Assembly: GCF_040529335.1 (NCBI RefSeq)
Contig: NZ_CP159534.1
Location: forward strand, 4,092,001-4,156,000
Source of the DNA: Streptomyces sp. HUAS MG91
GTDB taxonomy: Bacteria > Actinomycetota > Actinomycetes > Streptomycetales > Streptomycetaceae
DNA: 64,000 bases
Direction of reading: 5' to 3'
Shown here: one piece after another, positions 38,925 through 46,849 of the stretch
How positions within the stretch are numbered: the first letter of the stretch is position 1
How the letters are laid out: every line of letters starts with the position of its first letter
Made by a program: the position numbers and the translations under genes
Notes under the pieces: generated by a model
Database searches by the model: none
Told to the model about the DNA's origin: nothing
Seen by the model: only the letters and a program-made list of their open reading frames with translations

Positions 38925-39599
38925 TCAGCGCACCCACTCCTTGAGCGGCTCGGTGTCCAGCTCGATGCCGACCGGGTCCGGCAGCGCGACCGTCTTGCCG
39001 AACGGCACCGTCACGACCTGCTCGTAGCGGACGCCGTCGGGCTGCGAGTGGACCTTGACCTCGCCGGTGTCACGGTCGATCAGCAGGTACACGGGGATCT
39101 CGGACTCGGCGTAGGCGATGGGCTTCTCGACGCGGTCACGGCGGTTGGTGTCGCTGTCGGCGGAGGTCACCTCGACGACCATGAGCACTCCGTCGGTGGA
39201 GGCCCATTCGCCCTGGCCGGCGAACGTACCGCTCATCGCGAGCGAGCCGTCCGGGCGGGCATTGCCGTTGCGGTACGTCTCCACGTGCAGGCCCTGTTCC
39301 GTGTAGAGCCACCAGCCACCGTCGGCCTGCATGCACAGCCGCGACAACCACTCGATGATCGTGCTGTGATCGCCGTCCGGCACGCCCTTGACCCCCAGTT
39401 TCCCGCCGATGAACTCCAGCCTCAGTGCCTCGTTCGTCCGTATGGCGTGCCGGGCCAGTTCCTCGAAGTCCTCCTGGCCCAGACCCACAGGGGACTGCTC
39501 CTCGACGACACCCACGACGGCCTCCTCCGGGATCGGTGGTGCCTTCCACGGTACGTGCCCGCAGGCCGCCGCGGCCGGTTGAACGGTTGTCTTCACCAT
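38925..39599 (-). CDS. Uma2-family PD-(D/E)XK protein
   Basis: 224 residues with the full nuclease-like core: Asp in RPDGSL, Glu in VVEVTSADS and Lys in DRVEKPIAYAES form the D-E-K set. The fold belongs to the restriction-endonuclease superfamily, but the biological role of Uma2 proteins in streptomycetes is unknown, and they occur in many copies per genome. ATG 39599 gives a family-like start after a short Ala-rich lead. The C-terminal remnant at 1797-2021 is a broken relative. Confidence 0.9.
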   Translation of the reverse strand: MVKTTVQPAAAACGHVPWKAPPIPEEAVVGVVEEQSPVGLGQEDFEELARHAIRTNEALRLEFIGGKLGVKGVPDGDHSTIIEWLSRLCMQADGGWWLYTEQGLHVETYRNGNARPDGSLAMSGTFAGQGEWASTDGVLMVVEVTSADSDTNRRDRVEKPIAYAESEIPVYLLIDRDTGEVKVHSQPDGVRYEQVVTVPFGKTVALPDPVGIELDTEPLKEWVR

Positions 39600-39673
39600 G
39601 GCCGGAGCATCGCGCGGGCCCCGCACGGATGTCCCCGGATCACGGCGGGCGTCACCCGATCCGGGCACGTGCC

Positions 39674-40435
39674 TCAGGCATCCCGCAGCCGCAGCACCCC
39701 CCACCCCGCCGCCAGGGCCGCCGCCGCGTACCCCGCGAGGACGGCCAGCCCCTCGCCCGGGGAGAGCGGGGCCGTGCCGGTGCCCAGGACCGTCTGGACC
39801 GCGAGACCGGCCGTCATGGGGGACGCCTTCTGGACGGTGTGCAGGACGTGGTCCGGCATCTTGACGATGAGGATCGCCAGGTACGGGCCGTACAGCAGGG
39901 TCAGCGCCACGCCCACCGCGGCCGCCGCGTGCCGCACGATCAGGGCGATCCCCGCGGCCAGCAGCGCGGTCAGCAGCAGATAGGCCGCCGTACCGAACGC
40001 CGCCCGCCACAGCTCGCCCGATGTCGGCGGGAGTTGGGGAACTCCGTCGAGCGTCCACCGGCCGGCCGCCAGCGACAGCGTCACCGCCGGGACCGCAACG
40101 CCGGCGACCGCCGCCGCGACCAGCAGGGTCTTCGCGGTGAAGACCTGGCCGCGGCGCGGATTGGCCAGCAGCGTCGTACGGATCGTGCGCGGATACTCCG
40201 CCGACACCACCGCCACCGCGACGAGCACCGCGAGGGTCTGCGCGAGGTAGACGCCGGAGAGGGACAGCGCCGTCGGGTCGAGCGTGCCGGACTCCTCCGG
40301 GTGGGCGGCCGCGGCGACGAGGACCGTGCAGCCGGTCATCGTCCAGGGCAGCGCGAGCAGCGTCCACAACTGCCCCGGCACGGTGCGGAGTTTGGTCCAC
40401 TCGCCGTGCAGGGCGCGGGCCGTCGGCCGCTTCAT
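39674..40435 (-). CDS. ABC transporter permease (ABC-2 type)
   Basis: 253 residues with about six membrane helices. The N-terminal EWTKLRTVPGQLWTLLALP and the YPRTIRTTLLANPRRGQVFTAKTLL segment are typical of ABC-2-type permeases paired with a NatA/DrrA-like ATPase. It is the last gene of a three-gene operon; its ATG at 40435 overlaps the stop of the preceding permease. With the other permease and the ATPase it probably forms an exporter; the cargo is unknown. Confidence 0.9.
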   Translation of the reverse strand: MKRPTARALHGEWTKLRTVPGQLWTLLALPWTMTGCTVLVAAAAHPEESGTLDPTALSLSGVYLAQTLAVLVAVAVVSAEYPRTIRTTLLANPRRGQVFTAKTLLVAAAVAGVAVPAVTLSLAAGRWTLDGVPQLPPTSGELWRAAFGTAAYLLLTALLAAGIALIVRHAAAAVGVALTLLYGPYLAILIVKMPDHVLHTVQKASPMTAGLAVQTVLGTGTAPLSPGEGLAVLAGYAAAALAAGWGVLRLRDA

Positions 40436-41871
40436 GCGTCCCGCCGTACGAGCCTGAGGCGCGCGGCGGCCAGGACCACGGCCACGTACAGGCACAGGAC
40501 CCCGAAGCCCGCCCAGGGGGTGGTGGCGTCTTCGACGAGGTGCCTGGTCTGCTGGATCGCCAGACCGGCCACGGGAGTCGCGCTGCCGATCGCCTCGTCG
40601 AGGGCGATGGACGTGGTCGAGGCCACGATGGGCAGCACCACCACGGCCACGAACATCAGGACGATCGCCGGGACGGTGCGGCGCAGCAGCGCGCCCACGC
40701 CCAGGCTGAGGACGGCGGTCAGGGCGAGGAAGGCGGCGCTGCCGACGACCGCGCGGATGCTGGCGGGATCGGTCAGGGAGGGGTTGTCGAAGAGGGGCGG
40801 GCGGAAGCCGTTGTCCCGCTGGTAGGGGCGGGCCAGCAGGAACGCCGCCACCGTGGCGGGCAGCGCCACCGCGAAGACGGCCGCGCCGAGCACCGCCGCC
40901 TTCGCGGCCAGGACACGGCCGCGGCGCGGGCTCGCGGTGAACGTCGTCCGCACGGTGCCCGTCCGGTACTCGGACGTGACGAACAGGACGCCGAGCGCGA
41001 TCACGGCGAGCGCGGCGAGCTGGGTGCCGTCGTCCAGGGACTGCTTGACGAGGTCGACGCCGGGCCCCGCGCCGACCCCGCCCATGCCGAGCCCGCCGAG
41101 GTCACCGCTGCCGGTGAGGGCGAGGCCGCCGGAGGCGGTGCGGCGCAGGGTGCCGGGGGCGGGCGCGTCGGTCGGCGGTTCGCCCCGCAGCGGCGGCTGC
41201 ACGATGTCGGTGCGCCGCCAGCCGCCCTGCCCGACCGGCATGGCGAGGTGGTCGAACGTCGCCCGGCCGGTCGTCGGCACGGGGTGGGCGACGGTCTCGG
41301 TGGGGCCGGTCCGCTTCTCGACCGTGCGCCGCGGCGAGGTGACGAAGACGCCCGCCTCGACGCCCGTCGCGGGCAGGTCCGCCACGGTCAGGGTGCCGAC
41401 GGTGTGCCAGGTGCGCCCGTCGGACGAGTAGGCGCCGGTGACCCGCGGGCCCGCGCGGGTCAGTCGCAGACTGACGGGCGCCTCGACGTCCTCGGCGGCG
41501 GCCAGCTCGTGCCTGCCGTCGGCCATCAGGCGCAGCCCGTGCCCGGGTGTCACCATCAGGGCCGCGTACGAGGATCCGCTCGTGGTGCCGTCCTTGAGCA
41601 GCAGCCCGGCCTTGGCCCAGGAGTGGCTGTCCTTCTGGCTCGCGACGCGCGCGGTGAAGGTGCCGTCGCCGGCCGCGGACATGACCGGCCGGTGGGCGAA
41701 GGCCAGGCTGTCGAACGCCGTGGGCCCGTCGTAGCTGGTGGCGCTGCCACTGACCGAGGCGACGGTCATCAGGAGCAGCAGGGCGACCATGGCGACGAGC
41801 GCGAAGGCGGTGCTGCGCACGGACCGCAGCTTGGTCCACTCGGCGCGCAGCGCCCGCACCGGCCCGCTCAT
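40432..41871 (-). CDS. ABC transporter permease with inserted extracytoplasmic beta-sandwich domain
   Basis: 479 residues. An N-terminal EWTKLRSVRSTAFALVAMVALL helix is followed by an outside domain of roughly residues 50-195 with the pattern SWAKAGLLLKDG, VSLRLTRAG and TWHTVGTL, which resembles concanavalin-like/DUF1349 carbohydrate-binding sandwiches. The remaining part carries five or more helices with SEYRTGTVRTTFTASPRRGRVLAAK as in the next permease. The start overlaps the ATPase stop and the end overlaps the next permease. The inserted domain suggests a surface ligand, perhaps a glycan. Confidence 0.87.
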   Translation of the reverse strand: MSGPVRALRAEWTKLRSVRSTAFALVAMVALLLLMTVASVSGSATSYDGPTAFDSLAFAHRPVMSAAGDGTFTARVASQKDSHSWAKAGLLLKDGTTSGSSYAALMVTPGHGLRLMADGRHELAAAEDVEAPVSLRLTRAGPRVTGAYSSDGRTWHTVGTLTVADLPATGVEAGVFVTSPRRTVEKRTGPTETVAHPVPTTGRATFDHLAMPVGQGGWRRTDIVQPPLRGEPPTDAPAPGTLRRTASGGLALTGSGDLGGLGMGGVGAGPGVDLVKQSLDDGTQLAALAVIALGVLFVTSEYRTGTVRTTFTASPRRGRVLAAKAAVLGAAVFAVALPATVAAFLLARPYQRDNGFRPPLFDNPSLTDPASIRAVVGSAAFLALTAVLSLGVGALLRRTVPAIVLMFVAVVVLPIVASTTSIALDEAIGSATPVAGLAIQQTRHLVEDATTPWAGFGVLCLYVAVVLAAARLRLVRRDA

Positions 41872-42803
41872 GACGCCTCCCGCGCGGTGAACTCGGCGGT
41901 CTCGGAGGTCAGTTCCATGTACGCCTCCTCCAGCGTGGCGCGGTGCCGGGTGAGTTCGGAGAACGGTACGGAGTCCGCGCCGAGCAGTTCCGCGACCCGC
42001 TGCGCGGGCAGCCCGGTGACCGTGAGGGAGTCGGGGCCGTTCATGACGACCGTGGCCCCGGCGCCGCTGAGCACCATCAGCGCGTCGGCGCGCCGGGTCG
42101 TGCGCAGGGCGACGCGTTCGCCGGACACCTCGTCGAGCAGGTCGGCCACGTCGGTGTCGGCGAGCAGCCGGCCGCGGCCGATCACGAGGAGGTGGTCGGC
42201 GGTGTCCTCCAGTTCGCTCATCAGGTGGGAGGAGATGAGCACCGTACGGCCCTCGGCGGCGAGGGACTTGAGGAAGCGGCGGATCCACTGGACGCCCTCG
42301 GGGTCGAGTCCGTTGACCGGCTCGTCGAGGATCAGCACGGGCGGGTCGCCGAGCAGCGCGGCCGCGATGCCGAGCCGTTGCCGCATGCCGAGGGAGAAGC
42401 CTCCGGTACGTTTGCGCGCGGCGGGGGTCAGGCCGACCTGGTCCAGGACGAGGTCGACGCGGCGGGTGCTGAATCCGCTGTAGTGGGCCAGCCAGAGCAG
42501 GTGGTCGCGGGCCCGGCGGCCCGGATGCAGCGCCTCGCTGTCGAGCAGCGCGCCGACCGTGGCGAGGGGTTCGTCCAGCGCCGTGTACGGTTTTCCGCCG
42601 ATCAGCGCGGTGCCGCTGTCCGGGGCGTCGAGGCCGAGCAGCATCCGCAGCGTCGTCGACTTCCCCGCCCCGTTGGGCCCCACGAACCCGGTCACCCGCC
42701 CCGGCCGTACCGTGAAACTCAGCCCGTCCACGGCCACGGCCCCGCCGTACCGCTTGCACAGTCCCCGCGCCTCGATGGCCGGTCCGTCCCTGAATCCCGT
42801 CAT
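41868..42803 (-). CDS. ABC transporter ATP-binding protein
   Basis: 311 residues: Walker A GPNGAGKST (42-50), a Q-loop region, signature FSLGMRQRL in place of LSGGQ, Walker B LILDEPVNGLDP and switch His in LISSHLMSEL. A C-terminal domain of about 90 residues follows, as in DrrA/NatA-like proteins. First gene of the operon that includes both permeases (4-bp overlaps). It is divergent from the histidine kinase gene at 43060, whose system may control it. The ATG is at 42803. Confidence 0.95.
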   Translation of the reverse strand: MTGFRDGPAIEARGLCKRYGGAVAVDGLSFTVRPGRVTGFVGPNGAGKSTTLRMLLGLDAPDSGTALIGGKPYTALDEPLATVGALLDSEALHPGRRARDHLLWLAHYSGFSTRRVDLVLDQVGLTPAARKRTGGFSLGMRQRLGIAAALLGDPPVLILDEPVNGLDPEGVQWIRRFLKSLAAEGRTVLISSHLMSELEDTADHLLVIGRGRLLADTDVADLLDEVSGERVALRTTRRADALMVLSGAGATVVMNGPDSLTVTGLPAQRVAELLGADSVPFSELTRHRATLEEAYMELTSETAEFTAREAS

Positions 42804-42910
42804 ACCAGCAAGGTAGAAACCCGCCCCCGCCCGAACATCCCACCACAGCGCCCACTTCCCCTCCCTCGTCTCCCCCGCCCGGGGGAAGCCGCGCGCGGCG
42901 CGAGGCTTCA

Positions 42911-42991
42911 GGGGCGCGGGGAACTGCGCGAGAAGCGGCCACCGGCCCGCGGACGAACAACAACCCGCCCAGGGGCGCGGGGAACTGCGCG
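42911..42991. repeat. Two family B repeats in the ABC/kinase divergent gap
   Basis: Direct copies of the 20-bp core at 42911-42930 and 42972-42991. A short GAAGCC/GGCTTC stem stands just before the first. Unlike other copies they lie between two divergently transcribed genes, where a terminator is not needed; they could affect promoter activity or only be a mobile insertion. Confidence 0.8.
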
Positions 42992-43059
42992 GCCCGCACC
43001 CAACAGCAAGCCCTGCTCCCCCCGCAGGGGGACGCCCACCCTGGACCCCGCCCCCGATA

Positions 43060-44211
43060 ATGACCCGCATGAAGGGGACCGCAACCGCCCGGAGAGCCCT
43101 GACCCACCCCGACCTCCCCCTGACCGCGGCAGCGACCCTCACGACCCTGGCCCTGGCGGAAAGCCTCACCCCGGCCACCCCCACCCGCCCCGACACCCTC
43201 CTCGGCCTCCTCGCCCTGGCCCTCGCCACCACGGTCCCCCTCGCCTTCCTCCGCTCCCAGCCCCTCCTCACCGCGGTGACGGTCACCACGGCGGCACTGC
43301 TCACCCCGGCCACGTACGATCGCCTCCTGCTCTCCGGCCTCCCGGCCCTGGCGGCGGTCCTGTACACGGTGGGCCGGCACTCGACGGGCCGCACCACGGC
43401 GGCCTTCGCCGTCCCGTTCGCCGGCTGGGCGCTGGCCGGCGGCGCCCACGGCACGGCCCTCCTCGTCGGCGCCGTCACCGTCCTCACCGCGGGCCACGCG
43501 CGCCGCACCCGCGCCGAGCACGACCACCGCACGGCGGCCGACTGGGCCCACGCCGACACCGCCCTCGCGCATGCCGCCCTCGGTGAACGGGCCCGTATCG
43601 CAAGGGAGTTGCACGACATCGTCGCCCACCACATCTCGACGATCTCGGTGCAGGCGGAGACGGCCCGCTACACGACCCCGGGGCTGCCGCCCGCCGGCGC
43701 GGAGAAGTTCCTGGCGATCGGCGACACGGCCCGGCTCGCGCTCACCGAGATGCGCCGCCTGCTGGGGGTCCTGCGCGAGGACGTGCCCGAGGAGGCGGCC
43801 CGCGCCAGGGCCCCGCAGCCCGGCCTCCACCAGCTGCTCGCCCTCGTCGACGAGGCCCGCGAGACGTCCGGCGGCGCGGTCCGGCTCATCGTGCGCGGCC
43901 CGGCCGGCCCCCTCGAACCGGGCCTGGAACTGACCGCGTACCGCATCGTCCAGGAAGCCCTGACCAACGCCCGACGGCACGCTCCCGACGCCGCGACGGA
44001 CGTGGAACTCATCTACGGGGAGGAAGAGTTGAGACTCCGGATACGTGACTGCGGTCCCGGCGCGGAACCGCCGCGCGGCGGGGGCCACGGCCTGCTCGGC
44101 ATGCGGGAACGCACCGCCATGGCGGGCGGCACCCTGCACGCGGGCCCGGCCCCGGCCGGCGGATTCCTGGTCGAGGCGACGCTGCCGGTCCGCGCCCCGG
44201 ACACCCCGTGA
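43060..44211 (+). CDS. Sensor histidine kinase (NarL-associated HisKA_3 type)
   Basis: 383 residues. About four to five membrane helices fill residues 20-145. The dimerisation/phosphoacceptor box ELHDIVAHH holds His185. The HATPase_c domain (about 275-375) has NARRHAP and HGLLGMRER. The kinase would phosphorylate the response regulator encoded next. ATG 43060 and ATG 43069 are both in frame without a clear ribosome site. The stop overlaps the next start (GTGA). It is divergent from an ABC exporter operon. Confidence 0.94.
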   Translation: MTRMKGTATARRALTHPDLPLTAAATLTTLALAESLTPATPTRPDTLLGLLALALATTVPLAFLRSQPLLTAVTVTTAALLTPATYDRLLLSGLPALAAVLYTVGRHSTGRTTAAFAVPFAGWALAGGAHGTALLVGAVTVLTAGHARRTRAEHDHRTAADWAHADTALAHAALGERARIARELHDIVAHHISTISVQAETARYTTPGLPPAGAEKFLAIGDTARLALTEMRRLLGVLREDVPEEAARARAPQPGLHQLLALVDEARETSGGAVRLIVRGPAGPLEPGLELTAYRIVQEALTNARRHAPDAATDVELIYGEEELRLRIRDCGPGAEPPRGGGHGLLGMRERTAMAGGTLHAGPAPAGGFLVEATLPVRAPDTP

Positions 44212-44879
44212 ACGCCCCCGTCCGCATCGTGGTGGCCGACGACCAGGACGTCGTGCGCGCCGGATTCGGCGCCCTGCTCGACAGCCGGCCGGACTTCACG
44301 GTCGTCGGCAGCGCGAACGGCGGCGCCCAGGCGGTGCGGGTGTGCCGGGAGGTGTGCCCCGACCTGGTTCTCATGGACGTCCGGATGCCGGGCATGGACG
44401 GCATCGAGGCGACCCGCCGCATCACCCGTGAACAGCCCGCCACCCGCGTCGTGATGCTGACGACCTTCGACCTCGACGAGTACGTGTACGACGCTCTCGC
44501 GGCCGGCGCCAGCGGCTTCCTGCTCAAGGACATGCAGGCCGAGCGGCTGTTCGAGGCGGTCCGGGTGGTCGCGGCGGGCGAGGCGCTGCTCGCGCCGACC
44601 GTCACCCGGCGCCTGATCGCCGAGTTCACCAGGCTGCGCCCGCGCGCGCTGCCGGAACAGGCCCGTGCCGTCGACGCGCTGACCCCGCGCGAGCGCGAGG
44701 TGCTGCGGCTGATCGCCGAGGGGCTGTCCAATCAGGAGATCGCGGTACGGCTCGTGGTCGGCGGGGAGACCGTGAAGACCCACGTCAGCCGGGTGCTCGC
44801 CAAGCTGGGCGTGCGCGACCGGGCGCAGGCGGTGGTGGCGGCGTACGAGTCGGGGCTCGTGGTGCCGCGCTCGGGGTGA
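44208..44879 (+). CDS. LuxR/NarL-type response regulator
   Basis: 223 residues. The receiver domain (1-120) has Asp57 in [10 protein letters not shown] as phosphoacceptor, Asp11-Asp12 as acidic pocket and Lys in LLKDM. A C-terminal LuxR helix-turn-helix (about 160-220; [22 protein letters not shown]) binds DNA. GTG start overlaps the kinase stop, so the pair is co-translated. The divergent ABC exporter operon 42803-39674 is the most likely regulated target. A strong terminator follows. Confidence 0.95.
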   Translation: MNAPVRIVVADDQDVVRAGFGALLDSRPDFTVVGSANGGAQAVRVCREVCPDLVLMDVRMPGMDGIEATRRITREQPATRVVMLTTFDLDEYVYDALAAGASGFLLKDMQAERLFEAVRVVAAGEALLAPTVTRRLIAEFTRLRPRALPEQARAVDALTPREREVLRLIAEGLSNQEIAVRLVVGGETVKTHVSRVLAKLGVRDRAQAVVAAYESGLVVPRSG

Positions 44880-44892
44880 GGCGGCCGACGCG

Positions 44893-44932
44893 CGAGGGGC
44901 CCGGAACCGTTCGTACGGTTCCGGGCCCCTCG
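44893..44932. terminator. Bidirectional terminator between response regulator and aspS
   Basis: A perfect 18-bp stem (44893-44910 with 44915-44932) around TCGT, lying 14 bp after both the response regulator stop and, in the other direction, the aspS stop. Confidence 0.9.
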
Positions 44933-44946
44933 AATGCGGCGCGGTG

Positions 44947-46713
44947 CTACTTCTTCTCGACCGGCTTGCGCAGCTGGATGTTGAGCTCGCGCAGGCGCGA
45001 CTCGTCCAGCTCGGTGGGCGCGCCCATCATCAGGTCCTGCGCGTTGCCGTTCAGCGGGAAGGAGATCGTCTCCCGGATGTTCGGCTCGTCGGCGAGGAGC
45101 ATGACGATGCGGTCGACGCCCGGGGCGATCCCGCCGTGCGGCGGGGCGCCGAAGCGGAACGCGCGGAGCATGCCCGCGAACTCGTGCTCGACGGTGTCCC
45201 GGTCGTAGCCGGCGATCTCGAAGGCCTTGAGCATGATGTCCGGCTCGTGGTTCCGGATCGCGCCCGAGGACAGCTCGACGCCGTTGCAGACGATGTCGTA
45301 CTGCCAGGCAAGGATGTCCAGCGGGTCCTTCTCCTCCAGGTCCTGCATGCCGCCCTGCGGCATGGAGAACGGGTTGTGGGAGAAGTCGATCTTGCCGGTC
45401 TCCTCGTCTTTCTCGTACATCGGGAAGTCGACGATCCAGCAGAACCGGAAGACGCCCTCCTCGAAGTGGCCGGCGCGCTTGGCGGCCTCGACGCGGACGG
45501 CACCCATGATCTTGGAGACCTCGTCGAACTCGCCCGCGCCGAAGAACACGGCGTGACCGGCCTTCAGGCCGAGGCGGTCGGTGAGGACCTTGACGTTCTC
45601 CTCGGTGAGGAACTTGGCGATCGGGCCCGCGAACGTGCCGTCCTCGCCGACGCGGATCCAGGCCAGGCCCTTGGCGCCCTGCTCGACCGCGTAGTCACCG
45701 AGGCCGTCGAAGAACTTGCGGGACTGCGACGCCGTGTCCGGCACCGGCAGCGCGCGCACGTGCTTGCCGGCGAACGCCTTGAACTCCGAGCCCTCGAACA
45801 CGTCGGTGATGTCGACGAGCTCCAGCTTGGCGCGCAGGTCCGGCTTGTCGTTGCCGTACTTCAGCATCGACTCGCGGAACGGGATGCGCGGGAACGGGGA
45901 GGTGACCTCGCGGCCGCCGCCGAACTCCGTGAAGATCTCCGTCATGAGCTTCTCGATGGGGCGGAAGACGTCTTCCTGCTCCACGAAGCTCATCTCGATG
46001 TCGAGCTGGTAGAACTCGCCCGGCGAGCGGTCCGCGCGCGCGTCCTCGTCGCGGAAGCACGGCGCGATCTGGAAGTAGCGGTCGAAGCCCGAGATCATCA
46101 GCAGCTGCTTGAACTGCTGCGGGGCCTGCGGCAGCGCGTAGAACTTGCCGGGGTTCAGACGGGACGGGACGACGAAGTCACGGGCGCCCTCGGGGGAGGT
46201 CGCGGTGAGGATCGGCGTCGCCATCTCGTTGAAGCCGAGGGCGACCATCTTCGAGCGGATCGAGGCGATGACCGCGCTGCGCAGCATGATGTTCTTGTGC
46301 ATGCGCTCGCGGCGCAGGTCGAGGAAGCGGTACTCCAGGCGCCGCTCCTCGTTCACGCCGTCGTCCGCGTTGATCGTGAAGGGGATCTGCTGGGCCGCGC
46401 CCAGGACCTCGACCTCGGCGGCCTCGATCTCGATCTCGCCGGTGGGCAGCTCGCCGTTCACGTTGTCCGCGCCGCGGGAGACGACCTTGCCGTCCACGCG
46501 GACGACGGTCTCCTTGGTGAGCTTGTCCAGGACCTCGGCGGCCTTCGTGCCTGGGCGGGCGACGAGCTGCGTGATGCCGTAGTGGTCGCGCAGATCGATG
46601 AAGAGGATGCCGCCCAGGTCTCGGCGATTGTGCAGCCAGCCGCTCAGCCGGACGTCGGAGCCGACGTCAGAGGCGCGGAGCTCGCCGCAGGTGTGGGACC
46701 TGTACCGATGCAT
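44947..46713 (-). CDS. aspS: Aspartyl-tRNA synthetase
   Basis: 588 residues, bacterial class IIb type. N-terminal OB-fold anticodon-binding domain (about 1-110), catalytic core with motif 2 ([24 protein letters not shown] split around residues 220-245), a GAD insertion domain and motif 3 ([13 protein letters not shown]). It charges tRNA-Asp. The inverted repeat GGGGAGA/TCTCCCC lies in its upstream region. The gene is divergent from the SpoIIE-type gene at 46850. Confidence 0.97.
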   Translation of the reverse strand: MHRYRSHTCGELRASDVGSDVRLSGWLHNRRDLGGILFIDLRDHYGITQLVARPGTKAAEVLDKLTKETVVRVDGKVVSRGADNVNGELPTGEIEIEAAEVEVLGAAQQIPFTINADDGVNEERRLEYRFLDLRRERMHKNIMLRSAVIASIRSKMVALGFNEMATPILTATSPEGARDFVVPSRLNPGKFYALPQAPQQFKQLLMISGFDRYFQIAPCFRDEDARADRSPGEFYQLDIEMSFVEQEDVFRPIEKLMTEIFTEFGGGREVTSPFPRIPFRESMLKYGNDKPDLRAKLELVDITDVFEGSEFKAFAGKHVRALPVPDTASQSRKFFDGLGDYAVEQGAKGLAWIRVGEDGTFAGPIAKFLTEENVKVLTDRLGLKAGHAVFFGAGEFDEVSKIMGAVRVEAAKRAGHFEEGVFRFCWIVDFPMYEKDEETGKIDFSHNPFSMPQGGMQDLEEKDPLDILAWQYDIVCNGVELSSGAIRNHEPDIMLKAFEIAGYDRDTVEHEFAGMLRAFRFGAPPHGGIAPGVDRIVMLLADEPNIRETISFPLNGNAQDLMMGAPTELDESRLRELNIQLRKPVEKK

Positions 46714-46747
46714 CGTCGTTCATCCAGCCTTTGCGCTTGGGGTTCCC

Positions 46748-46770
46748 GGGGAGACAACCCGGATCTCCCC
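46748..46770. promoter_or_regulatory. Inverted repeat in the aspS leader region
   Basis: GGGGAGA and TCTCCCC (7-bp arms) are separated by 9 bp. It lies 35 bp upstream of the aspS ATG and may be an RNA hairpin in its leader or an operator in the divergent gap. No T-box features accompany it. Confidence 0.35.
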
Positions 46771-46849
46771 AAGGGTACCGGCCGCCCGAAGATCGCTCGG
46801 CGAATACTCTCGGTGGCAGTGACCGATCACCTCTTCCTAGAGTGGAGCA

